Source of the DNA: a bacterium
Lineage (GTDB): Bacteria > Planctomycetota > Planctomycetia > Pirellulales > Pirellulaceae
DNA: 64,000 nt
NCBI GenBank assembly: GCA_030430075.1
Contig: JAUIGN010000013.1
Coordinates: forward strand, 1 to 64,000
Reading direction: 5' to 3'
Shown: piece by piece, positions 41,801 through 51,400 of the stretch
Layout of the letters: every line of letters starts with the position of its first letter
Numbering within the stretch: the first letter of the stretch is position 1
Notes under the pieces: generated by a model
The model's database searches: none
Seen by the model: only the letters and a program-made list of their open reading frames with translations
What the model was told of the DNA's origin: nothing
Translations under genes and position numbers: made by a program

Positions 41801-43971
41801 ACACGACGCACTTGTTCCTGGCGGTTCGCTTCAATTGCAACAAGTGCCACGATCATCCGTTCGAGCGGTGGACGCAGGACCAGTACTATGAAACGGCTGC
41901 CTATTTCGCTCGAGTCTCCCTGAAGGCCGACCCGGCCAGCGGCAAGAAGCGGATCGGCGGCACGGCCGTCGAAGGCGCCAAGCCGTTCTACGAAATCGTC
42001 GAAGAGAAACCGGCCGGCGAAGTCACCCACTTGCGGACCGGTCAGACAGCCGAGCCGGAATTCCCCTACGATTGCTCCTACGAAGCACCCCAAGAGGCGT
42101 CGCGCCGTGAGAAGCTCGCCCAGTGGATTACCGCGGCCGACAATCAGTACTTTGCCAAGAGCTACGTGAACCGTCTCTGGGGATACCTGTTCGGGATCGG
42201 GATTGTCGAGCCGATCGACGATATTCGGGCCAGCAATCCGCCCACCAATCCCGAATTGCTCGATTATCTTACCGACGAATTCATCAAGAGCCGGTTTAAT
42301 GTCCAGCACATCGTCAAGTTAATCTGCAAGTCACGCACCTACCAGCTTTCCCTGGAGACGAACCGCTGGAACGAGGACGACACGATCAACTACTCGCATG
42401 CCATCGCCCGGCGGTTGCCCGCCGAGGTATTGTACGATTCGATCCACCGCGTGACGGGTTCGCAGACCAAGATCCCGGGTGTGCCGCCCGGAACACGGGC
42501 GGCGGCGATACCGGATGCGGGGATCGAGTTGCCAGACGGGTTCCTGGCCAACCTGGGCCGTCCACCGCGAGAGAGTGCTTGTGAATGCGAACGGGTGAGC
42601 GACATTCAGTTGGGGCCCGTGATGGCCCTGATCAGCGGCCCCACCGTCGCCAACGCGATTGACGATGAAAAGAACGCGATTGCGAGCCTGGTGAACGAGC
42701 ATGAAAAGAATGAACCGCTGGTTAACGAACTCTTCCTGCGGGTCCTCAATCGCCCGGCAACCAAAGACGAAGTCGCCGCATTCGAGAGCTCGATGGCCCT
42801 GATCGATGACGATCACCGGGCGCTGGAAGCGGCCCTCGCCAAGCGTGAAGCCTGGTGGAAGGAAGAGAAACCCCGCCTTGAAGAGCGGCGCAAGGCAGCC
42901 ATCGCTAAAGCGGAAGCTGAACTTGCCGCCTACCAGAAGCAGATCGCCCCGCGAATTGCCGAGGAAGAGAAAAAGCGGCAAGCGGCGATCTCGGCTGCCG
43001 AAGCGAATCTGAAAAAGTACCAGGATGCCTTGGCAGACCACATCGCCGCCTGGGAGAAGCGAATGGCGAGCGACGTCGAGTGGCACCTGTTGGCGCCGAG
43101 GAGTCTAACCGCGACCAATGGCGTCGAACTGCGACGCCAGCCGGACCGTTCGATCGTGGCCAGCGGCGATGCCAAACAGTCGGCTTATACGATTAATGTG
43201 AACACGTCGTTGAAAGGTATCACCGGGATTCGCGTCGAGGCCCTGACGGGTGAAACCCCGGGGGGAGGCCCCGGCCTGCCGCCCAACGGTAATTTTGTGG
43301 TCACCGAGTTTGAAGTGCAGGCAGCTCCCGCGAATAAGCCGAAAGAAATGAAGAAGGTCGACCTGCAAAACGCCAAGGCGGACTTCCTGCAGGACGGCTT
43401 CAATGTCGGGCTGACGATCGATGGGAATGCCGGTAATCAAAACGGTTGGGCAATCGCCAATGCCGGTGGTATCGAGCATTGGGCGACCTTCGAGACGAAG
43501 CAGCCGTTGGGTTTTGATGAAGGGACGGCTTTGAAGTTTGTGATTCACCAAAACCACCCCGCAGAAAAGCACCTGCTGGGACGGTTTCGGATCTCGGTTA
43601 CCACCGACAAGAACGTAGGCCTGAGCCTGACCGAGCAATTCGCGTCGATCGTCTCGGTCCCCGTCGACCAGCGGGACGATCAACAGAAGGAAGTGGTCTC
43701 GAACTACTTTGCCAAGACGGACAAGGGGCTGGCCGAGCAACAGGCTGCCGTGGCGACGGCCAAGGCGCCTCTGCCGGAGGATCCGGGCGTCAGCAAACGG
43801 AAGCAGGCCCTGAAATTCGTCAGCCAGGAAGTGCCCGAAGATAAGACGCTGGTCCAACTGAGGAAGGATCTGGAATTCAGCACCAAACAAGTTGGAAACA
43901 AACGGCTCACGGCCGCCCAGGATCTGACCTGGGCCCTGATCAACAACCCGGCGTTCTTGTTTAATCGCTAG
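38869..43971 (+). CDS. Exported cytochrome/WD40/DUF1549/DUF1553 protein (1,700 aa)
   Basis: A large exported planctomycete cytochrome-type protein. ATG 38869 has GGAG about ten bases upstream and begins a signal peptide (MALLLAALAPPAMADD). In order come: a PSCyt1-type segment with CHGCH (51-55); a WD40 beta-propeller with repeated SPDG and D-A-T-G patterns (about 150-520); an Ig-like segment (ITSSG-type, about 545-620); a second haem-type motif in CNAGTCHGAAKGKNG near 640; a bacterial Ig-like stretch near 745-815; DUF1549 (about 830-1040); and DUF1553 (about 1080-1330 and the last ~40 residues), interrupted by a Lys/Glu/Ala-rich coiled coil near 1325-1400 and a jelly-roll-like part. The paired DUF1501 gene follows 269 bp on. 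The role in carbohydrate oxidation or breakdown is inferred. Its stop codon lies inside a partial repeat A. Confidence 0.9.
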   Translation: MSTSRFLSLTMALLLAALAPPAMADDTEATADANDQVSFYKQIRPLFQAHCHGCHQPARDRGSYVMTDFAKLLAGGESDTAAIVAHKPEESYLVDLITPTDGEAEMPKGKKPLNGVEINLIKRWIAEGAVDDTPAGAKRHFDSEHPPVYTRPPVITSIDFSPDGQLLAVAGFHEVLLTKADGSELVARLIGVSERIESVKFSPDGKRLLVTGGLPGRMGEVQIWDVATRKLTLSVPVTYDTIYGGDWSPDGTRISFGCSDNTVRAIDAATGAQVLYQGAHSDWIRDTAFSHDGSHVVSVARDMTVKLTEVETNRFIDNITSITPKALKGGVNSVVRHPDRDEIVVGGADGVPKVYRMFRITARKIGDDSNLIRNLSPMRGRVFGVAVSPDGKRIAAVSSLNGQGELAVYSYEFDTNLPADLKKIAETRIQQRKPADIKKLDDYRTKGIKRIAQVDVDEASLYAVAFTPDGKTVAVTGGDGKIRLIETETGNTIKEFSPAPITPAERVAQAFEPAEPISIDDTAGFSESLPAGRKVTELKVEPQAIALADQFSYAQLLVTATLDNGDQIDVTRMAVPTFSAPVAQISPSGLIRGKQDGTASLVVNVAGTVAKVPVTVAGMETPYEANFARDVEPVLSRLGCNAGTCHGAAKGKNGFQLSLRGYDPLVDVRAFTDDLASRRTNIASPDDSLMLLKATSAVPHVGGQLLRPGEPYYQLIRNWLASGAKLDLTVPSVTAIEISPTNPTIQGLDARQQFRVIATYSDGGRRDVTREAFVTSGNTDIADVNRTGLMTAFRRGEAPVLARFEGAYAATTLTVMGDREGFEFEQPELWGPIDEFTAAKWQRMKIQPSELCSDTDFIRRVYIDVTGVPPTADEVKAFVADPRDTRVKRDEVIDKLVGSDDYIEYWTNKWADLLQVNRKYLGPEGAKAFRDWIRGEVAQNTPYDEFVRKIITATGSNKDNPQASYYKILRDPENIMENTTHLFLAVRFNCNKCHDHPFERWTQDQYYETAAYFARVSLKADPASGKKRIGGTAVEGAKPFYEIVEEKPAGEVTHLRTGQTAEPEFPYDCSYEAPQEASRREKLAQWITAADNQYFAKSYVNRLWGYLFGIGIVEPIDDIRASNPPTNPELLDYLTDEFIKSRFNVQHIVKLICKSRTYQLSLETNRWNEDDTINYSHAIARRLPAEVLYDSIHRVTGSQTKIPGVPPGTRAAAIPDAGIELPDGFLANLGRPPRESACECERVSDIQLGPVMALISGPTVANAIDDEKNAIASLVNEHEKNEPLVNELFLRVLNRPATKDEVAAFESSMALIDDDHRALEAALAKREAWWKEEKPRLEERRKAAIAKAEAELAAYQKQIAPRIAEEEKKRQAAISAAEANLKKYQDALADHIAAWEKRMASDVEWHLLAPRSLTATNGVELRRQPDRSIVASGDAKQSAYTINVNTSLKGITGIRVEALTGETPGGGPGLPPNGNFVVTEFEVQAAPANKPKEMKKVDLQNAKADFLQDGFNVGLTIDGNAGNQNGWAIANAGGIEHWATFETKQPLGFDEGTALKFVIHQNHPAEKHLLGRFRISVTTDKNVGLSLTEQFASIVSVPVDQRDDQQKEVVSNYFAKTDKGLAEQQAAVATAKAPLPEDPGVSKRKQALKFVSQEVPEDKTLVQLRKDLEFSTKQVGNKRLTAAQDLTWALINNPAFLFNR

Positions 43972-44015
43972 CGAGGCAGGGTATCGGACCGGTCAACCGG
44001 GCGAACGCCCGACGG
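43967..44015 (+). repeat. Partial repeat A that supplies a stop codon
   Basis: GCTAGCGAGGCAGGG followed by TCGGACC matches the left end of family A. The hairpin position is kept, but its arms are a different sequence (CGGGCG-AA-CGCCCG). The right part of the element is missing. The TAG of CTAG at its left end is the stop codon of the DUF1553 gene, so insertion or decay here set the protein's C-terminus. Confidence 0.65.
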
Positions 44016-44239
44016 TTCGTGAATGATCCAGGCGGGGACTTGAGACGAATGAAACGACTTTGCCAGGACAGGCAAAGTAATGACGCCGACGGCCGCCCGG
44101 GCGTCGGCTGTCCAATGAATAACGGCAGCATCCGGGAGGCGATCCAAGAAACGCTCGTCATACAGGACGAAATCGCTTAGAATCCAGACACTGCAGTTGA
44201 TCGCAACGCGGTGTGAGACGTTCAATCAGGAGAGAGACG

Positions 44240-45706
44240 ATGCTCAGAATCCAAGGTCCCGCTGGGAAAGATCTCTGTGACCAAGAACTCGGGGTTTCCC
44301 GCCGCGATGTGCTGCGTGTTGGCGGTTCGGGGGTGCTCGGCTTGAGCCTGGGATCGATGCTGGCCCTGAAGGATGCCTCGGCGAGCGACGCGGTGGGTGG
44401 CGCCGGCTGGGGGAAGGCCAAGAGCGTGATTATGCTTTACCTGCAGGGAGGGCCCAGCCATCTTGACCTGTGGGATCCCAAGGAAAACGTGCCCGACAAT
44501 GTGAAGAGCGTCTTCAGCAATATCTCGACCAAATTGCCTGGCGTGCAGTTTACCGAGAACCTGCCCAAACTCTCTCAGGTGAATGACAAGTTCACGATGA
44601 TCCGGTCGATGAGCTACACGCCCAACGGCCTCTTCAATCACACGGCGGCCATCTACCAGATGATGACCGGCTACACGACGGACAAGGTGAGCCCGTCCGG
44701 CCAGTTGGAGCCGCCCAGCCCGAAAGACTTTCCCAATTACGGTTCGAACATTATTCGCCTCCGACCGCCGACGGAACCGATGCTGCCGTTCGTCATGCTG
44801 CCTCGGCCGCTCCAGGAGAGCAACGTTGTCGGCAAGGGCGGCACCGCCGGCTTTCTGGGCAAGGCCTATGATCCGTATTACCTGTTCCCGTCCGGCGACG
44901 ACCTGGATATGAACAAGCTGACGCGGATCAAGATCGACGATCTGCAATTGCGGCCGGAAGTGTTTGCAACGCGGCTGAACCGCCGAGCCCGCTTGCGGGA
45001 TTTGATCAATAAGGGGATGCCGACCGTCGACAAGGCGGTCAAGTCGTACAACCTCAACGGCTACTACGAGAAGGCGCTCGAGTTGATTGTCTCCGGACGT
45101 GCTCGTGAAGCGTTCGACTACCAATCCGAATCGCATGAGACGCGCGAACTCTATGGCCGCAATACGTTCGGCGATAGTTGTCTGCTCGCCCGCCGATTGG
45201 TGGAAGCCGGCACCCGCGTCGTTGAAGTGGTCTGGCCCAAGGTCGCAAATTCGGACCGACACTCATGGGACCATCACTCCGGATTGTCGAAACGCATGAA
45301 GAACGAGTCGGCTCCGATGTTGGACGCCGGCCTGTCAGGGCTCCTCACCGATCTTGACCAACGCGGCATGCTGGACGAGACCCTGGTCGTCTGCGTCGGC
45401 GAATTCGGCCGGAGCCCGCAGCGTGGTGTCAGCACGTCAGGCAACAATAATAGCGACGACGGCCGTGACCATTGGCCCTATTGTTACACCGCCGTGCTCG
45501 CCGGAGCGGGCATCAAACGGGGCCAGGTTTACGGAAAGTCCGATAAGACGGCCTCGGCGCCGGTGGAAGACCCGGTGCATCCGGGCCAGGTGTTGGCGAC
45601 GATCTACCATGCGTTCGGAATCGATCCGGAAACGATTGTCTACAACCACCTGAACCAACCGCGAGAGCTGGTCAAGGCCCAAGCGATCGGCGAGTTCTTT
45701 GCATAG
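44240..45706 (+). CDS. DUF1501 protein with Tat signal (partner of the first DUF1553 gene)
   Basis: Exported protein of the alkaline-phosphatase/sulfatase fold, 488 residues. ATG 44240 follows AGGAGA. A Tat signal, [19 protein letters not shown], lies near residues 20-38. Diagnostic stretches are [26 protein letters not shown] and [18 protein letters not shown], which carry the acidic and His residues expected at a metal site. No formylglycine cysteine motif is present, so classical sulfatase activity is unlikely. In planctomycetes DUF1501 genes nearly always follow a DUF1549/1553 gene, as here. The function of the pair is not established. Confidence 0.92.
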   Translation: MLRIQGPAGKDLCDQELGVSRRDVLRVGGSGVLGLSLGSMLALKDASASDAVGGAGWGKAKSVIMLYLQGGPSHLDLWDPKENVPDNVKSVFSNISTKLPGVQFTENLPKLSQVNDKFTMIRSMSYTPNGLFNHTAAIYQMMTGYTTDKVSPSGQLEPPSPKDFPNYGSNIIRLRPPTEPMLPFVMLPRPLQESNVVGKGGTAGFLGKAYDPYYLFPSGDDLDMNKLTRIKIDDLQLRPEVFATRLNRRARLRDLINKGMPTVDKAVKSYNLNGYYEKALELIVSGRAREAFDYQSESHETRELYGRNTFGDSCLLARRLVEAGTRVVEVVWPKVANSDRHSWDHHSGLSKRMKNESAPMLDAGLSGLLTDLDQRGMLDETLVVCVGEFGRSPQRGVSTSGNNNSDDGRDHWPYCYTAVLAGAGIKRGQVYGKSDKTASAPVEDPVHPGQVLATIYHAFGIDPETIVYNHLNQPRELVKAQAIGEFFA

Positions 45707-45768
45707 CCACGCGTCATCGTGAGCTATTTGCCGGCAGCCACATTCCGGCAGCCGTCACGACCCATGCG

Positions 45769-45967
45769 CAGCTCGGCGAGCGTCTCCGGCGCCGCTGCGC
45801 GCAGGTTTCTATAGCAGCTCGGCACGCGTCTCCCTAACAGCTCGGCGCAGGTCTCCCTAACAGCTCAGCGCAGGTCTCCCGAGCAGCTCGGCGCAGGTCT
45901 CCCGAGCAGCTCGGCGCGGGTCTCCCAAGCAGCTCGAAACCGCCGACCGCAGGTCTCCAATTCCCTC
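45769..45967. repeat. Tandem 23-bp repeat array, dispersed family B locus 2
   Basis: Four contiguous 23-bp units run from 45839 to 45930. Each has the form AGCTCGGCGCAGGTCTCC plus a CTAAC, CGAGC or CAAGC tail. Degenerate units lie upstream at 45769-45838. The array ends with a different unit of the form CGAAACCGCCGACCGCAGG followed by TCTCCAATTCC (45935-45964). This terminal unit also ends the loci at 31969 and 53381. The stretch 45707-46086 contains no gene. With no unique spacers, it is not a CRISPR array. Confidence 0.88.
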
Positions 45968-46086
45968 AATACGAGACAAGAAAACCACGCGCCGCACGAG
46001 ATGTGCCAATCGAGCCGCCGGTTGCGAAGCTGGTCGAATTCAGTCCCGCCGTTCGCGCTTCTTCCTGATTCGCCAACGATGATCGA

Positions 46087-47118
46087 TTAGAAAAATCCAC
46101 CACCGCCCCCGCCGCCACCAATCCCTTGCATGTCGGGCGAAATCGGGGGCCGGCGACCGCCCAGTCCGTCGGCCGGATTGGCCCACTGCCGCTCGTCCGA
46201 TGCTTTGCGGAGCATGCTCAGCACTTCTGCCACTTGCCTGTGAACGCGCGGGTTTTGCCGCACGACGATCAGTCCGTCGAAATCGCTGATCGTCCCCGGT
46301 CCGCCCACGGCCTCCCAGCTATCCGGTGCGACAGCGGTGGTAATCAGATTAATCAGTTGCATGTTCGGGGTTGCAACCGGGGCCGGCTGTGGGGTGCTGC
46401 CCAAGCCTCCGCTCATTCCGCCGCCCCCGCCAAACTGTGCCAACACATCGACCGAGATCGGCGGTACCTTCCCCTGGTCCGTCGCCTTGGCGGTCCCGCC
46501 TTCCTGCGGGGCGTTACTGTCCCGCGTTGACTGGTCGGCGGGAGCTGGGGCGCTGGCGTCCGTGTTATCCGCCGGCTCGACGGCCGCGCCAACATCAGCC
46601 AAGTCCTGGGGGGCAGTCCCGGTGCCCAGCAGATCGCGGCAGTTGTAGACGCGCACCTCTTCGGCGAATTCCAAGGCTTCCTCCGTGGTTACCAGGATAA
46701 CGCCGTCGCGAATTACGTAGGTCAGATCCAACTGCTCGAGCATCAGATCGAGCCCCAACTCGAGCGAAACTCCGGCCAGCCTGAGGCTGACGACTGCGTC
46801 GCCGCTGATTCCGATGTCCTCCAGGCTGCGGGTGTTGAGGTAGTACTGCAGCTCGACCTCACCGCAAAGATGAGCCAGGGCGTCGTCCAGCGGCATGTCA
46901 ACGTAGTCGAAGTTTAATCGCGTGCGGAGAGCATCTTCCGCTTGCGAGCGTTGCACCTCCGCAGACCGAGCTGGCGCATGATGATCGGCCGGTTGCCGGT
47001 CTTTTTCCTGAGCAACGACCGGCGTTCCGGAGTTGCCGAAGTCTGCCGGCGACCAGGTGCTAAGCGCTACCAAGGCTAACGCGGCGAGACAGGTCGCCGC
47101 AACCAGATTCTTTCCCAT
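46087..47118 (-). CDS. Exported STN/secretin N-domain-like protein with Gly-rich end
   Basis: The start at ATG 47118 is preceded by GAGGTGG and leads into a signal peptide (NLVAATCLAALALVALSTW). Residues about 85-170 match the secretin/TonB short N-terminal domain (LNFDYVDMPLDDALAHLCGE, then YVIRDGVILVTTEE), a fold found in outer-membrane secretins and signalling receptors. A Pro/Ala/Thr linker follows, then a second conserved part (MQLINLITTAVAPDSWEAVGGPGTI and FDGLIVVRQNPRVHRQV), also seen in planctomycete secretin-like proteins. The protein (343 aa) ends in GGGGGGGGFF with no secretin barrel, so it is not a full secretin. A periplasmic adaptor role is inferred. Confidence 0.82.
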   Translation of the reverse strand: MGKNLVAATCLAALALVALSTWSPADFGNSGTPVVAQEKDRQPADHHAPARSAEVQRSQAEDALRTRLNFDYVDMPLDDALAHLCGEVELQYYLNTRSLEDIGISGDAVVSLRLAGVSLELGLDLMLEQLDLTYVIRDGVILVTTEEALEFAEEVRVYNCRDLLGTGTAPQDLADVGAAVEPADNTDASAPAPADQSTRDSNAPQEGGTAKATDQGKVPPISVDVLAQFGGGGGMSGGLGSTPQPAPVATPNMQLINLITTAVAPDSWEAVGGPGTISDFDGLIVVRQNPRVHRQVAEVLSMLRKASDERQWANPADGLGGRRPPISPDMQGIGGGGGGGGFF

Positions 47119-47321
47119 GATCCACCTCGTACTTTCGAGTGTCTTGCATGTCACGTTCATGGCACGGTCGAGTCCTCTTCCCGAGGGTATCGAAAGGCCT
47201 CCACACCGCTTGCTTCCGTCACGCCAAATCTATAGACCGCCGCTTCGCCGGAGGCAACGGCCACACCGCCGCGGGTAAGCGGTCGCTTCGCCACCGTCCC
47301 CTCCCCGTCCCTTTCCAGCGA

Positions 47322-48215
47322 TCAGGGAATCAGGCCCGCCGATCGCATTTCCCGTTCCAGCTTGTTGACGACGTCGGGCGGCGGCGGGAGAGTCGGCGAG
47401 CGGGGACGCATCCCTTGAAACCCAAGCAACCGCAGCGCGGCTTTCACCCCACTGGCCAGGTAGGGAAGCATGATCGCATCGATGCGCTGAATCGCGGTCT
47501 GAAGCTCCCTACCCTCCAGGAACTCGCCCGCCATCCCTTGCTGCAGCAGTTGACGGAGGCCGGCTGGCCAGATATTGGCGAAGGCCGTGGTGGTGCCGTT
47601 GCAACCGATCTGAGCACCTTGCAGGATGATGCTGCCGTTGCAGACCCAAAACCGGCGGCTGGCGGGAATGTGCCACCCGACTCGGGTTTCAAATCGCAAG
47701 TCATGGTCGGTCACGTACCCGAAGACATTCTCCATGGCGGTTACCTGGGCCAGCACTTCCGGCGCGGCCGCAGGCGGACCGGCGGCACCAAATCGCTCAG
47801 GAACGGGCTGGTGCATGAGCAGCACCGGCACCGGACAGCGGGGAAGCACTTGCTCGAAATAGTCGACGACTGTTGACGCGAAACGCGGGAAGCGGATGCG
47901 CACCAATTCGGCACCCGCCTCGGCGAACGCGTCCGCGCGGCGCAGTGTCTCGGTAACGCCAGGACAGTCAATGCCCCCCATGACGTACCGCTCGCCGCGC
48001 AGCGTTTCTGCAACGACGCGCGTCACCGCCAGCTTTTCTTCTTCACTTACGTACCATTCCTCTCCCGTGGCCGACCCCACCAGCAAGCCATCCAGGGGCG
48101 TCTCCAGCCAACGCTCGACATTGTGGGCCACAGCGTCCAGGTCGACGCGATCCTCCGCGTCGAATGGCGTCACCATCGGCGCATTGACGATCGGGTCTGT
48201 CGCGGGAATGGGCAT
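47322..48215 (-). CDS. DapA-family protein with altered catalytic residues
   Basis: A TIM-barrel protein (297 aa) of the dihydrodipicolinate synthase/N-acetylneuraminate lyase family. ATG 48215 has AAGGAG about ten bases upstream. The GTTGE-like loop is present as GSATGEEW (47-54), but the catalytic Tyr (normally in YNxP) is replaced by His135 in LLMHQP. At the Schiff-base lysine position the sequence is FGYVTDHD, with Val or Thr in place of Lys. Canonical aldol chemistry through a lysine imine therefore looks impossible, while the fold is well kept. It may be a regulatory or binding protein, or use a different mechanism. It is divergent from the second DUF1553 gene. Confidence 0.85.
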   Translation of the reverse strand: MPIPATDPIVNAPMVTPFDAEDRVDLDAVAHNVERWLETPLDGLLVGSATGEEWYVSEEEKLAVTRVVAETLRGERYVMGGIDCPGVTETLRRADAFAEAGAELVRIRFPRFASTVVDYFEQVLPRCPVPVLLMHQPVPERFGAAGPPAAAPEVLAQVTAMENVFGYVTDHDLRFETRVGWHIPASRRFWVCNGSIILQGAQIGCNGTTTAFANIWPAGLRQLLQQGMAGEFLEGRELQTAIQRIDAIMLPYLASGVKAALRLLGFQGMRPRSPTLPPPPDVVNKLEREMRSAGLIP

Positions 48216-48260
48216 TCGCAGATAACTCCTTGCAGCGGGCGGCCGCCCTGTTTCGCGCAG

Positions 48261-48378
48261 GTCATGCTGTGCATGACGTAACTCGGAGCACACGACCGGG
48301 CGTGGTTAGATCACGGCAGCTAACCGGCGACCGCTCCGCCGTCGCATACACGCTCCGGCGCGCATCATGGTACCATGA
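48261..48378. promoter_or_regulatory. Divergent intergenic stretch with two palindromes
   Basis: GTCATGC-TGT-GCATGAC at 48261-48277 is the second copy of the 17-bp palindrome family. A further perfect 14-bp palindrome, TCATGGTACCATGA, lies at 48365-48378. Both contain TCATG arms and sit between the DapA-family gene and the second DUF1553 gene, so they may be operator sites for one or both. Confidence 0.55.
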
Positions 48379-48433
48379 CAGATCGAATCGCGTGTGGCAA
48401 AGTCATTGGACCCAATCGACGACTGTGGCAGCC

Positions 48434-51400
48434 ATGTTAAACTTCGCACAAACTGTGTTCGCGAACGGCTGGACAGTCGTCATACTGCTGCCGGGCGTGG
48501 TGTTCGCAAGCGGCGAGCCGCCCATCGAGTACAACCGCGACGTGCGGCCGCTGCTGGCGGAGAAGTGCTTTCGTTGCCACGGCCCGGATGCATCGGCCCG
48601 ACAGGCAGGGTTGAGGCTCGATGAACCCGGGACCATGCTGCGAGAGGCTGATCGTGCGCCGGCCATTGATCCGGGCAATCCGGCCAACAGCGAAGTGATC
48701 CGGCGGATCGTCTCGCTGAATCCGCACGAGCGGATGCCGCCGCCCGATTCCGGCTCGGCGAAGCTGACTGCCGGTGAAACGCAACTCCTCCGGCAGTGGA
48801 TTCGCGAAGGGGCTCGGTACCAGGCCCATTGGGCGTTCGTTCCGCCGCGCCGTCCCATTCCACCCGTTTCGGCGGACGATCGCTGGTCCCGCAGCCCGAT
48901 CGACCGCTTCGTGATGGCGAAGCTGCAGCGAGCGGGCTGGACGCCGTCCGTCGAAGCGGAACCGGCGACGCTCATTCGCCGAGTCACCTTGGACTTGACC
49001 GGACTGCCTCCCAGCGTTGCTGAAGTCGAACGCTTTGAGCACGCTTGCCGTGAGCACAAGGATGTCGCCTACCGTCGCCTGGTCGATCGCTTGCTCAGTT
49101 CGCCCTGTTATGGCGAGCAGATGGCGGTCGGGTGGCTCGACGCCGCGCGGTACGCCGATACGAACGGATACTTCACGGATAACGAACGCACGATGTGGGT
49201 TTGGCGCGATTGGGTGATTGCCGCTTTCAATGCCAGTCAACCGTTTGACGAATTCACGGTGGATCAGTTGGCCGGAGACTTGCTGGTCGAAGAACAGCCA
49301 ATGCAGCCTGCCGCAGATCCGGCACATGGTGCCGCAATGGCTCGACGGATCGCGACCGGCTTCAATCGAAATCACATGGTGAATAATGAGACCGGCATTA
49401 TTGAAGAAGAGTTTCGCGTGGAATACGTGGTTGATCGGATCGACACAACAGCCACGGTCTGGATGGGCCTGACGTTGGGCTGTGCCCGTTGTCACGACCA
49501 TAAGTACGACCCGATCAGTCAGCGAGAGTTCTACCAGTTCTACGCATTTTTTAATCAGCTCGCCGAGCGCGGCTTGAGCGGAAGTGGTGGGAATTCTGTT
49601 CCCCTGCTACGTGTTCCCGGCGACGAGCAGGTCCGGGAAGCCGAAAGCTTGGATCGTGCCGTTGCCGCGGCAGAAGCCCGTTTTGCGGCGAGCGAACAGG
49701 CGCGGATCAAAGCACAACAGGCTTGGGAGGCGACGGCCCTGGCAACCACGCCGCCGCCGGACGCGACGGGGCTCGCGGCCCACTTCGGGCTGGACGGGCC
49801 GGTCACCGGCGCGGCCACTTGTCAGTTGATCCCACGCGGGACCATTTCCTACGCAGACGGAATGCTGGACCAGGCTGCACAATTCACAGGGGACGGCTGG
49901 CTCGAAGCGGCGGGACAGGTTGACCTTGCCCGGGGCCAGCCCTTTTCCGTCAGCGCCTGGGTTTTCCCGAAAGGTGCGGGATGCGTCATCTCGAAGATTG
50001 ATGACGCGAATCAAATGCGGGGGCTGGATATCTCTTTGAGAAAAGGCAAGTTACTGGTCAGCCTTGTCAACCAATGGAATCGCAATGCCATTCAGGTTGC
50101 CAGTCGCGGTTCGGTCGCCTCGGGCCGCTGGCACCATCTGCTGGTAACGTACGATGGCTCCCACCGCGCATCCGGGGTTCGAATCTACCTGGACGGTCAA
50201 TCACTTCCCGTGGCGGTCCACCACGATCACCTGACGGGTTCGATCCAGAACGACCAGCCGCTGCGAATCGGCCGGCGCCAGGCCAGTGCGTCGTACACCG
50301 GCCTCATCGATGATGTTCGAATCTACGATCGCCAACTCGAAGCTGACGAAGGATGGCAGTTGCATGCGCGGCAGTTGGTGCGGGGACTTGTCGCACGGCC
50401 GCCAGAGCGTCGCAGCGCAGCACAGCAACAACTTCTGCGGACCTGGTTCCTGCGCCACCATGCAGACGCGCGGCACGCTACCGCCGCACGGGAACTGGAC
50501 GACCTCCGCGCACGCCGCCAACGGCTACTCAAGGACATCCCCACCACCATGATCATGGAGGATGCGGATGAGTCGCGGTCGACGTTCGTGCTGCTGCGTG
50601 GGCAATATGATCAGCCCGGCGAGGTCGTGACGGCTGGGGTACCGGCGTTTCTCGACACGGGCGCGGCGGCCCCTGCCAGCAGTGCGGAGATGAAGACGCG
50701 CCTCGATTTGGCGCGCTGGCTGGTTCATCCGTCCCACCCACTGACAGCCCGAGTCACCGTGAACCGGCTTTGGCAGCAACTGTTCGGAACGGGCATCGTC
50801 AAGACGGTCGACGACTTCGGAACACAAGGCGACTGGCCCAGCCACCCCCGGCTGTTGGACTGGCTTGCCGTTGAATTGATCGAGGGCCGTTGGGACCTCA
50901 AACGCCTGCTGCGCAGCATCGTTCTTTCCGCCACGTATCGCCAATCATCGCAGGGGACTCGGCAACAATTCCAGATCGACCCCGAGAACCGTTTGCTCGC
51001 TCGCGGGCCCAGCTATCGGCTGCCGGCCGAAGCCCTGCGGGACAATGCCCTGTCGATCAGTGGCCTCCTCGTCGAACGCCTGGGTGGGCCAAGCGTCAAA
51101 CCGTATCAGCCGGCCGGGCTGTGGGAAGCGGTGACCTACGACAGCGATGCCCGCTACCTGCCGAGTTCGGGCGCCAACCTCTATCGCCGCAGCCTCTACA
51201 CCTATTGGAAGCGTCAGGCGCCGCCGCCCAATCTGCTGGCCTTCGACGCGACAACGCGCGAGACATGCACCGTCACCCGCTCCCGCACCAACACCCCGCT
51301 CCAAGCCTTGGTGCTGATGAACGACCCGACCTTCATTGAGGCGGCACGCCACCTGGCTGCCGGACTCTTGCGGCAACCCGTCGATGATGACGACACGCAG

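Noticed and set aside
45769-45967. CRISPR array
   Set aside because: Units are contiguous 23-mers with no unique spacers, and no cas genes are present.
48230-48433. Upstream extension of the second DUF1553 protein
   Set aside because: It crosses the palindromes and lacks a signal peptide; ATG 48434 begins one directly.
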